Below, piece by piece: positions 48,631 to 57,799 of a DNA stretch of 63,712 bases. Source of the DNA: Lindgomyces ingoldianus (taxonomy: Eukaryota; Ascomycota; Dothideomycetes; Pleosporales; Lindgomycetaceae); contig NW_022985206.1 of assembly GCF_010093535.1 (NCBI RefSeq), forward strand, positions 179,864 to 243,575, given 5' to 3'. Numbering within the stretch: the first letter of the stretch is position 1; the number at the start of each line of letters is the position of its first letter. The position numbers were made by a program, and so were the translations under genes. A model generated the notes under the pieces. That model saw only the letters and a program-made list of their open reading frames with translations, did not search any database and was not told the DNA's origin.

Positions 48631-48831
48631 TGTAAAGATAGGATGGTAAGTAGCACAGATAGCACTAAGAGCAAGCTTTTAGAGAAAGATAGGAGTGTAT
48701 TGTAAAAGAGATAAATTGCTGCTAAGCTTTACTTGTTAGGATTTATGCTTATATACAAAGCACAGGTCATACAACCTCTAAACAGGTCAGGTGAGGCCAT
48801 ACTGGCCTGTTCTGGGACATCTGGCCTTACA
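48631..48831 (-). repeat. 5' LTR of the inner chromovirus
   Basis: 201 bp with no CpG left at all. All differences from the solo LTR at 38,381 that I can see by eye (about 20) are C-to-T or G-to-A. It is more mutated than its partner at 42,536. Confidence 0.93.
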
Positions 48832-48959
48832 TCTGTTCTGCTAAGACAGCTTTGTTTTAGGTAGAAACATCTACTAATTCTAACAAGGCTGCATAAGCTA
48901 TGTTAGAATCTAGGTTGTGTTAAAAGGTATCTATACTTTTTAAAGAGGGAGGTGTTTAA

Positions 48960-49553
48960 TGTTATAATTCTTGCTTTATAGAAGCACTTAGGTCTTATAA
49001 TATTCCTACAGGGGGGGGTAGGACAGATAGTAGGGGCTAACTAGTAGGGTGTACAGTCCTACGTACAGGCTATTAGGCTAATAGAGGGTTTTAGGGTGAC
49101 TAGATTATAGTTTGCCCTTTATGCAGCAGTAGAAAGGCTAGGTTAAATAGTCTAATTAGATAAAGTTAGAGGTATATATAGTGCAAGATATATAAATAGT
49201 ATTACAGCTCTTTAAAAAGCTAAATGCTACTTAGTTTATATAAAGAATAAACTAAACATTAAACACACCTTCTAAAGGTTGTTTAATGCAGTAACTATAT
49301 ACATATACTAGAGGCGCTAAGGGGAGCTAGTGGGAGCTTCTAGGAGCCTGCTAAGGAGAGCTCCTATAAGCTCCCTTAGGCTCCCTAGACTCGTGGCCTG
49401 TCTTCCTATTAGACCACGCATTCCTCCATTACCGCGGGCAGCTGTGCTGCCTCTGTGCCCTCTGACTAGTTCATAAGCGAGCCCTGTCCTAATCTAGCTA
49501 GGTTGTGGAGCACTGCTAGTAGAGTTACGCTAGTCTAACCATAGACTGTAACA
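48960..49553 (-). repeat. 5' LTR of the outer gypsy element
   Basis: 594 bp, beginning TGTTATAATTC and ending ACTGTAACA. Inside it (48,959 leftwards) 128 bp of element sequence remains before the inner chromovirus insertion at 48,836. Confidence 0.92.
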
Positions 49554-52390
49554 TAAGTTTAACGTAACTAACTTTTAGAATTAGTATAAGTAGTAAGGCT
49601 AAAGTAGTACGCATAATTATAGCCTATACTACTATAAAGGAGTACTAAACCTAGATTTAGAGTTAGGCAATAATGCAACTAATTTTAATATTGCCTGCAT
49701 AGCAGCATACTAGGGGTGTTATATATTAGTAATGCACCTAGAGCTGAATTCACAGCAGCTAGTAGACAAGGGTTCTGTGCTGTTACTACTAGCACTAGCT
49801 ATGTTATTTAACTTTAAAGAGCTTTTAAGTGTTTTTACCTAGTGCTACATCTATTACTGTTTAGCTAGTTATTATTTTAAAAAGAATAAAAAAACTAATA
49901 TAAAGGTTTACTAATTTAATGCACCCTAGCCCTTATAAATAAGTCTAGGTTTTAAGAAGCTAGTAGACAAGTAGTATAAAAGATTTACTGCTAAGAGAAA
50001 CTATATGCGCCTTAACGCCTATTTACCTATACTCGCGCTTAGATGGCGCGCAAATACTAATATACAAGTGTGCACTAGCACTACTAGTGTTGTTAACTAT
50101 ATAGGCGTGTACACTTTAAAGGGCAAGACACAGACGCAGACTTTTAAGGATATAGTAGGGCAGATATTGCTGTATATTAAACCTAGTAACCTAATGCTTT
50201 TCTTTGTAGTAAGGCTTTTTAACAAAAGTATTAGCTCTTATAATTACAGTGCATAAAAGGTTCTGCATACTTTATTTAGTATTACGTTAGTACACTGCAG
50301 CTGCACAGTTATTAATGTTAATTATTGTCCTTTTAAATTATAGCTAGTTTTCTTCTTTTTTTAGAGTAAGCAGCCTAAAGATAATTAAGTGGCTAATAAA
50401 GGCAATAAAGCTAAAACTTATACCTTTTAAAAAGGCAAGAGCATACTGCAGAAGTACATTAAACGCCTAGTAGCCTTTTTTAATATCTGCTATTTAGATT
50501 ACCTACTTTATTTTAATTATAATAAGCGCTTAAAGCGTAGGCCTTAAGCAAAACTATAAATTTTTAACTTTATTTCTTAGTATAAACTGTTTATTAACAT
50601 TAAAAACTTTTTTTATGTTAAATTAATGTTGCACTATCTATTTTAGATAGCTTTAAAGTTATACTATGTTAACAGGCAGGTATTTACTACTTTTACTAAG
50701 GCTTATATAAAATGCTAAACATTATGCTATTATACACTATTAGATTCTTATAGTGACCTAGAAGTGTAAAAAGAAAAGGAGGATCCTAAGTAGAAGAATA
50801 TAGTACCTAAAAAGAGTCTTTTTTTTAATAAGCTTACTTATCTCTAACTTAGAGATGCAGGTATCTTTATTAATAATAAGTTCTTAGGAGATTAGCTAAT
50901 TAACTATACTAAGAATTAAAAGCATAAGGCTTACTTTAACACATTTTATTTAGATTCTGTGTTATATTAGTAAGATATTAAGTAGAACTATCTAGTTAAG
51001 AATGCACCTGCAGTGTCTATTACTGCGTTTAATAACTTATAAGCTAAGCAGCAGTTGCTATACAACCTAATTATTAATTATTATACTACTTTTCTTACTA
51101 AACAGTCTTTACAACAATTACTTGTTAATCTTAATAGTGTTAAAGAGACTAGAAAGATATATGTAATTAAAATAATATTATTTAAGCTAGAAACTTTAGT
51201 AGCTAAGCATAATGTTGCTTTACCTATCTTATAATGTGCACCTACTAGCGTTGCTACTTATCTTATATCTAGGACAACCCTAAATTCTGTTTTCTGTATT
51301 CTAATTACTGTTAAACTAGGACCCTTGCTACTACTTGTTAGTGCTAGCTTATAAGCTTTATAAGCCTAACTATGTTCTATAAAGTATATTATTATTAATA
51401 AGAAGTTAATAGTTAGACTTAAAATATTATCCTAGATTTATAAAAGATGTCTGTAGGTGTTTTCTTAGAGTATAGCTTTATTTAGCAGTATTAATATTAT
51501 CTTATTAGGAGACTTTAGCTAGCTTTCTCTAGTAGGCAGGCGCCTACTATTTAATAGCTTTAGTAATAGTTCTGTCCTTAACTACTATAGTTAACTACTA
51601 TATTAGTAATTTGCAAAGATAGTTGTTCTTAATGTAGTTATAAGATAGTAAGAAGATAGCTAGTTATAATTTTATAAAGCCTTTAGCTGTCTTTGTAAAG
51701 GTATAAGCACATAAAATAACTAGAACTTGTTTATAAGCTGTTACAGTGCTTCTTTTACTAAAAGTAAGCGCTCTTCCTTTTCTACCTTTATTTATTTGTG
51801 TAGGAAAAGGGCAAAGGTATCTATAATTAATTATTAAAGTATAAAAAATTTATGTGCACTTATAATTATAGCTTACGCTTAGCATAATTATAGTAAGCTA
51901 GCTAAGGTGTCTGCTGCAGATAGTAGTAATCTTTATAGTTTACTTTCTCTATGCATTAGTAAGCGTGTTATGCTATTGCATAACATCTAGACTAAGGTAG
52001 GTCTTGTAAATAGATCTACTAGAGAAGTTAACAACATTATATAGTTATTAAGTGTAACTAATTATTACAAAAAGGCGCTAAAAGCAGTCCTTATAGCCTT
52101 TCCTAATTATATAGGTCTAGGTTTGTATGTGTAAGCTAATAGTTAGGTAGTTATTCTAATTTTCTTTATTTACTAAGAGTTCTATTAAAACTAGGCAGTA
52201 GTCTTATAAACACAGTTTTCTTTTTATTTAGCCTAGGCTATTACTATTTATAAGTCTTAGAGACTTAGTTTAGACAGAGTAGTTCTTTATATAAGTAGAA
52301 GCTGTAATTATGCACTAGGGCTTATATATGTAGCAGTGTTGCAAGTTAAATCCCTTAAAAGGCTTATATTTAATAAACCTTTCTTTTTTA

Positions 52391-55293
52391 GTTACTTAAA
52401 AATTTTTTACTCTACTATAATTAGTAAGCAAAATGCTAATATAAGTTAAAAGTGGCAGTAATTAGTTAAAAGTATAGACTATTTATTTAAGTAGCTATAA
52501 GTTATTTAATATGTCTAAGCTACTTTCTTTTCTACTTCTAGTGCTTGTCTAGCTTAAGCATGTTAATAAACTAGGTTAAATCTACTAGCACTATATTATC
52601 CCTAGCTTAAATAGTATTTAGCAGGTACTTTGTGTCCTCTATGTTAAACTAATTTGTCTAGAATACAGCTTAATGTCTGTGTAATATTATTAGCTAGTGT
52701 CTAATACCTTACCTAATACTAAACTTACTTAAGATTATTAAGGAACTTATAATTAAATAGTTTTAAAAGACTAATACTTTTGTCTAAAGTTACTAGTTAA
52801 ATATTAGAAGCTAAAAAGTAACTACTTAGCTATGCAGCATATAATACTATTATAATTGCCTGTTTAGCCCTTAAGAATAGTATCTTAAAAGGTAGAATTA
52901 GTAGCTAGAAGAGACTGTTAATAGCAACAACTTTATAAAAAGCTTAATTAGTAAAGTTAAATGCTAATTTAACTATAGTAGACTATATCTTACTATTAGC
53001 CTACTTAAGAAATATTGTAGCTGTTAACAGGAAACTTACTTAACATTAACAGTCTTAAATATTGTTACTAATAAGTAGTAGGTACCTAGAAAAGCCTGCA
53101 CATATCTAGTCTACATAGCGCTGTAAAGTATTAGACAGGTATTAGACAGGTATTAGACTAGTATTAGACTAGTATTAGACGTATTACATAGCATATGCTT
53201 ACCTAGAATACAGTATTGCTTATATGCTAGACATAGGCGCAGAAGTTGTGCATCTTTAGAAATTTAATCTTCTTATTAGTACTAGTAACTGCATCTACTA
53301 ATATTAATTTAATATATCTTTATTAGCGCAGCTTGTTAGCTTTCTCTATGTCTGTTATTAGTACTGCAGAGAGTAAACTGCTATTATTTAAAGTGTTATT
53401 ATATTAAGAATTAACAGCGTTTATAGGCTCTAGACTGTTAATATCTATAGGCTCTATATCTAGGTAGCAGTGTTAGGGAGGCATATATGCGTCTAGGAGT
53501 TTAAAGAGCGTAAGTTACTTAATAAAAAATACATGTTAATTACTAAATTTACTAGGGTCTACACTACACTTAATAGCCTTTTAGCTGTAATGTTTGCCCT
53601 TACTAAATCTATAATAGATTAGCTACTATTTATTACTTATCTAATACTATATACACTTACTATATTGCTGTTACAACATTTTTAGATTGCACATATAAGT
53701 GTGCTTCTAGTTTAGACTTTTTATTATTATTATGTTTAGCATCTAATAGATGCTGTACTGCTAGGCAGAATTTATTAGTCTAGAATTTAAAGTAGGCTAT
53801 ATTAGTTGCAATATAGTTTAAATTGCGCTAAGCGCCCTCTCTAGTTAGTAGAGTCTACTGCTTTAGATTTTGCACTATGCTTAGGTTAGTAGAGTATTCT
53901 AATAGGCTTTTCTTGCGCTTTGCTATAGTGCATATAGTAGTAATAAATAAGTAATAAATAATTTACATAAAAATTTATATAATATTATGCTATACTAAAA
54001 ATTAACTAGTAGCGTTGTAGAAGTAAAAAAGTATGTGTAAGTCTAAGTAATTAAAGTTCTTAAACATATACGCAGGCTATTGCGTTATTTAGGCAGCAGC
54101 CTACTATGTAGTGTAGTGTGTTGCTATAGTAAATAGTAGTAAGCTAGTTAAATTTTTTTTATTTATTAAAGATTTTACTTTTACTTACTTTTACTATAGT
54201 TTTATATGTCTAATACAACGTCTAATACTATGTTTAATACTGCTAAATATAATAGTTTATTATAAACTTAGAGTTTTTAACATAATTTATAAGAGCTAGT
54301 TATGTAACAGTACGCGTTCTTAGTTGCTAGTATAATATTAGTAACGCAGTTAGGGTCCTAGTAAAGTTACTAAGTAAGTAGTAAAAGTAAAAGTTAGCTT
54401 TAACTAGGTTACTACCTAACTTTTTAAACCTTTGCACTTACACTTTTACTGCTACTTACCCTAAAACTAACTTGCTGCTAAGTAGTAGCTTTTTTACACT
54501 ATTTTTACTAACCTTTACTTTATATATGTACCTATTTACTTATAATGCTATTTTACGCTAATATTAGTTTAAACCTATGCTTAGTTTATTACTTACTTTA
54601 TAGCATTTACTTAGTTAAAATGTCTTGCTCTTGTCTTTCTTTAGTAAATAGTGCTAAGAAGAGTATAGCAATAGTAATAAATATAGTAATAGACACTACT
54701 AATGCATTTTAGCTCTCTCTAGAAAAACTCTACACAAAGCTTCTTATAAGGCGCTTTAAAAAGCTCCCTGCTTTGCTTTTAGGCTAGACAAAGGATAAAA
54801 AAGTTAGAAAACTCCTTACTAAAAGCGTAGTAATCTGCCGCCCTTACAGTAAATTACCTACAGAAAGGGAGGCGCCTATGTTCTATTATAGAAGGGGACT
54901 AGTAAAAGTTAAAAGCTTTAAAAGGATAAGTGTATGTTAAATCCTATTTCTATGTACCTTATTTTATACTAATTATAGGTAGTAGTAACGCTTTAACAAA
55001 TTAAGTATTACTAGTTAGCTAAGTAAAATACTTACTTTTTTTTTACTATTAATTCTTTTTATTATCTAGTTTATAAAATTACTTAGAATGTTAGTTACAA
55101 CAACTCTGTTACTTTCTAGTAAAGCGCTTAGGCACTCTGTGCATTACAGATAACTACTAAGTCCTTTATTATAACTCTAATAGAGTGTAGGTGTTAATAG
55201 GTTAGTATTAAATAAAGTATTAAACTAATAGGGTTATAAGTACGTAATAGGCTGCTATTTATAGCAAATGTATTACTATCTAGGCTTAAGATG
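52391..55293 (+). other. 3' part of the Helentron after the helicase, unassigned coding remnants
   Basis: Hypermutated sequence belonging to the Helentron by position. Plus-strand text without stops for 30-40 codons occurs at about 52,800-52,990 and 53,190-53,640, so a second gene may once have existed here, but I recognise no family. The unit GTATTAGAC(T/A)(A/G) repeats four to five times at about 53,128-53,180. Confidence 0.4.
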
Positions 55294-55849
55294 TGTAAGG
55301 ACGGAGCTCTGTACCACTACGCCAATACAACTAAAAAGGTGCGAATAATCAACCAACAGTTGATTATTGCGTACAGAATAGTATATATACCCGTCGCACG
55401 TAAGCACCATCTTGGCCTTACATTATCCCACTTCTTAGCAGACGCATGTCCCAGGCGTCACATGACCTACCCGCAGCTCAGAGGCGCCTATGCGCATGTC
55501 TCGGTTACCGGCCAGAGGCTGACCACCTGCGGCCCAGAGGCGCGGGATAAACACGACGCAACGCTCAGTGGCCACGCCAGCTAAGCCATACACACTAGAC
55601 CTCCCAGCAGCTACAACGTGGCGCCAGAAGAGGCCGCCTCACGTTTCAGTCTAAAAACTGGCAAAGCTGTCCGAGGTGTGGGTCGAACGCGCGACCATCC
55701 TTGTTGTTAGTTGATTATTATGTAAGGACAGAGCTCTGTACCACTACGCCAATACAACTAAAAAGGTGCGAATAATTAACCAACAGTTGATTATTGCGTA
55801 CAGAATAGTATATATACCCGTCGCACGTAAGCACCATCTCGGCCTTACA
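55294..55849 (-). mobile_element. TRIM (terminal-repeat retrotransposon in miniature), 556 bp, nearly unmutated
   Basis: Two 129-bp LTRs at 55,294-55,422 and 55,721-55,849, beginning TGTAAGGAC and ending CGGCCTTACA or TGGCCTTACA, differ by only about three transitions. The pair is flanked by the 5-bp duplication AGATG (55,289-55,293 and 55,850-55,854). The 298-bp interior is GC- and CpG-rich with no coding capacity. In minus orientation the LTR starts TGTAAGGCCA like the chromovirus LTR, has a TATATATAC box, and a purine stretch AAGAAGTGGGATAA abuts the 3' LTR, matching the GGGATAA end of the chromovirus tract. Inference: a non-autonomous element moved by a relative of that chromovirus. Each LTR contains an AATAATCAAC/GTTGATTATT hairpin. 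Confidence 0.9.
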
Positions 55850-56142
55850 AGATGTTAAATTTGTTATCTGTATTGCTTAGGACTTTAGATAGTACTATAA
55901 TTTTATAAATAATTATTTAGATAAGAAGAAGTAGAGTCTCTTCTAGTCTATAGCGTTTATTAGTAGTATAGGCATCTACCTAGTTAGGCTAGTGCTTAGA
56001 ATAATTTACTTTTTAAGAGTTTTTAGGCTGCAGATAGCTCTAGTCTGTCTGCTACACTTACAGCCTTCTTACTAAGGCTACTTACAATACAAAATAATTT
56101 CCTGTGAAGGGTTTTTAAGCGTGAAATAACAGCGTACTTAAA

Positions 56143-56188
56143 GCAAGCTCTGCTTTTACAGATTATTTATAAACTGTCGTAGTATTTT
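56143..56188 (+). repeat. Helentron 3' terminus: inner inverted repeat plus hairpin
   Basis: GCAAGCTCTGCT (56,143-56,154) is the inverse of the first 12 bases of the element at 31,895. It is followed after three bases by a 20-bp hairpin (56,158-56,177) and about 11 bases to the junction with the host Fot1 sequence, which resumes as ATAACACTAAG. Confidence 0.7.
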
Positions 56189-56238
56189 ATAACACTAAGT
56201 AATTAACACGCTAGACAGCCTTTATAAGTAAAATGCTA

Positions 56239-57338
56239 ACGTACTTCATGGGCGAGTTGCTCACACACCCGAGTCGCTCACTTTTGCCAAGACCCCACCA
56301 AACCACCCTTCCTACACTAATGCATTCCCTACAACACTACTTAGACGCACTAAAAGAATGTTAGATACAGCTTACACTCTAAGCTTTTAAATAAGACATA
56401 AAACTTTTAAAAAAATGTGCTATAGCTATGTGCAAGGTCCTATAAAAAACAATAAATAACTATAGCGCTAGACAACTTTTACAAGCTAATTCTACAGCTA
56501 AATTACAAAGGCTAGGCAATAAAAAGAAGCAGGTGATTGTTAAGACTATACTTAAGCTATATGCGCAAGGAATTTCCCCTTAGATAGCATTTATAGCATT
56601 TATAGCTAATTCTTTGCGCGCTAAGCGTAATCTAGGCCATGTTTGCATAAACTGGCCTAGTACGTTTGTAAAGTGTTATTTAGAGCTTAAAGTAATGTTT
56701 AAGCGTAAGTACAACTATAAGAGAGCCCTCTGCAAGAGTCCTAGGGTAATTTAGGGCAGGTTTAGCCTTATAGAGAATATTAAAGCTAAGTATAGCATCT
56801 AGGATAATAACACATACAACTTTAGTAAAATAGGGTTTATAATTAGCTAGATATCTCTTAACTATACTTGCGCTTAAAACTTTACTTTAAGCTCTAAATA
56901 ACGCTTTACAAACATACTAGGCTAGTTTATGCAAACATAGCCTAGATTACGCTTAGCGCGCAAAGAATTAGCTATATTAGCTATAAATGCTATCTAAGGG
57001 GAAATTCCTCGCGCATATAGCTTAAGTATAGTCTTAATAATCACCTGCTCCTTTTTATTACCTAGCCTTTATAATTTAGCTGTAGAATTAGCTTATAAAG
57101 GTTGTCTAGCGCTGTAGTTATTTGTTGTCTTTTATAGGACTCTGCACATAGCTATAGCACATTTCTTTAAGAGTTTTATGTCTTATTTAAAAGCTTAGAG
57201 CGCAAGCTGTATCTAACATTCTTTTAGTGCGTCTAAGTAGTGTTGTGGGGAATGCATTAGTGTAGAAAGGGTGGTTTAGTAGGGTCTTGGCAAAAGTAAG
57301 CAACTTAGGTGTGTGAGCAACTCGCCCATGAAGTACGT
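56239..57338 (+). mobile_element. Fold-back element FB2: second 1,100-bp palindromic Fot1 derivative
   Basis: Bounded by TA (56,237-56,238 and 57,339-57,340). Left arm 56,239-56,703, right arm 56,873-57,338, loop 56,704-56,872. The outer left end is well preserved (ACGTACTTCATGGGCGAGTT, CpG kept), so this copy is less mutated than FB1. The loop reads on the plus strand as transposase-like text (KYNYKRALCKSPRVI, SLIENIKAKYSI, NTYNFSKIGFIIS), taken from the middle of a Fot1 transposase. Inserted in the type B Fot1 host, whose sequence resumes at 57,341. Confidence 0.9.
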
Positions 57339-57799
57339 TAGCCTAAATTAAAAAATCTAACTAAGCTTAAAAAAAAAGTAGTTATTAAGTATATACTTAA
57401 GCTTATTACATACAGATTTCTTTTTAGGCTTATAGCTATAGCTAATATAGCTAATTTCTTACATGTAAAGTGTAATCTAGGCTAAGTTAGCTTAAACTAG
57501 CCTAGTATGTAGGTTAAGCACTGCTTTAAGTTTATAATAAAGTTTAATTATAAGTATAATTATAAGAAAGCATTTTATAAAGATCTAAAGGTTATCTAAG
57601 GCTAGTTTTACCTAGTAGCTAATATAAAATCTAAGTATAGTATCTAGAATAAAAACATATATAACTTTAATAAGTTAAGCTTTATAATAAGCTAGATATT
57701 AACTAGAGCAGTTATTATAGCTTTAAAAAGATAAAAATAGCTAAAAGTAATATAGTAAAGTAATAAAAAAGTAAATAATAGTTATTTAGAGCATTAATA

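Larger units (their letters stand above)
42536..48831 (-). mobile_element. Inner Ty3/gypsy chromovirus (6,296 bp) with chromodomain
   Basis: Two 201-bp LTRs (42,536-42,736 and 48,631-48,831), both TGTAAAG ... CCTTACA on the plus strand, with the 5-bp duplication TCTGT on each side (42,531-42,535 and 48,832-48,836). It lies in minus orientation: the TATA box, the polypurine tract (minus strand AAGGGGGGATAA directly before the LTR at 42,736) and the pol reading all agree. It interrupts the 5' part of the outer gypsy element. Only about 226 bp separate the 5' LTR from the protease, leaving no room for gag, whereas about 2.1 kb lies between the chromodomain and the 3' LTR. That stretch holds an antisense reading frame. 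Confidence 0.93.
35347..49553 (-). mobile_element. Outer Ty3/gypsy LTR retrotransposon (about 7.7 kb own sequence)
   Basis: LTRs at 35,347-35,938 and 48,960-49,553 (592 and 594 bp) begin TGTTA(C/T)A and end TGTAACA. The whole is flanked by the 5-bp duplication TAAGT (35,342-35,346 and 49,554-49,558). Coding is on the minus strand, so the 5' LTR is the right one. Just inside the left LTR a purine tract (minus strand GAGAGGAGGGGCAG) fits the polypurine tract next to a 3' LTR. Subtracting a nested solo LTR (38,381-38,581) and a nested full element (42,536-48,831) leaves about 7.7 kb. It sits inside the Helitron helicase gene. Confidence 0.93.
33100..52390 (+). pseudogene. Helitron Rep (HUH) plus PIF1-like helicase gene, interrupted and hypermutated
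   Basis: Coding fragments on the plus strand lie at about 33,100-34,648, 34,985-35,346 and 49,559-52,390. Order and motifs follow a Helitron protein. A helitron-like N domain: YYKDRQFTRYL-type text near 34,460, then FNTLLY and KASFYIKKF. After the LTR nest, the rolling-circle site reads STHNYSLYY at about 49,606-49,632, i.e. the second His of HNH is now Tyr (HNY, 49,612-49,620). WRANTNIQVCTSTTSVVNYI (50,044-50,103) is the typical bridge to the helicase. The P-loop region is VKETRK at 51,139-51,156, its glycines gone; Walker B reads IIINKK at about 51,388-51,405 instead of IIIDEK; and ITIYKS.RLSLDRVVL near 52,235-52,290 is motif VI-like. Dozens of stops. All named losses are single transitions. 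Confidence 0.8.
31895..56188 (+). mobile_element. Helitron2/Helentron-type rolling-circle element, about 9.2 kb before later insertions
   Basis: The 5' end (AGCAGAGCTTGC, part of an 18-bp palindrome AGCAGAGCTTGCTCTGCT) has its inverse, GCAAGCTCTGCT, at 56,143-56,154. That is not at the 3' end but about 34 bp before it, followed by a hairpin at 56,158-56,177 (ACAG-A-TTAT-TT-ATAA-A-CTGT). Asymmetric inverted repeats plus a 3' hairpin are the hallmark of Helitron2/Helentrons. The interior encodes a degraded Rep-helicase on the plus strand. Host sequence on both sides joins into the type B Fot1 element, apparently between T residues. Three insertions interrupt it: a solo LTR (34,649), a gypsy nest (35,347) and a TRIM (55,294). 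A second 5' end lies at 63,366. The 3' boundary is known to a few bases only. Confidence 0.75.

Noticed and set aside
42531..48836. LTRs at 38,381 and 42,536 as one inverted-LTR element
   Set aside because: They are in opposite orientation and each has its own duplication (GCTAG and TCTGT), so they are separate insertions.
50005..50256. 83-codon plus-strand frame as a stand-alone gene
   Set aside because: Its text (WRANTNIQV ... YIGVYTLKGKTQTQ) is the middle of a Helitron helicase; it is a surviving open stretch of that pseudogene.
55291..55584. 97-codon plus-strand frame
   Set aside because: Runs from the left TRIM LTR into its GC-rich interior; no conserved protein content and opposite to the inferred element orientation.
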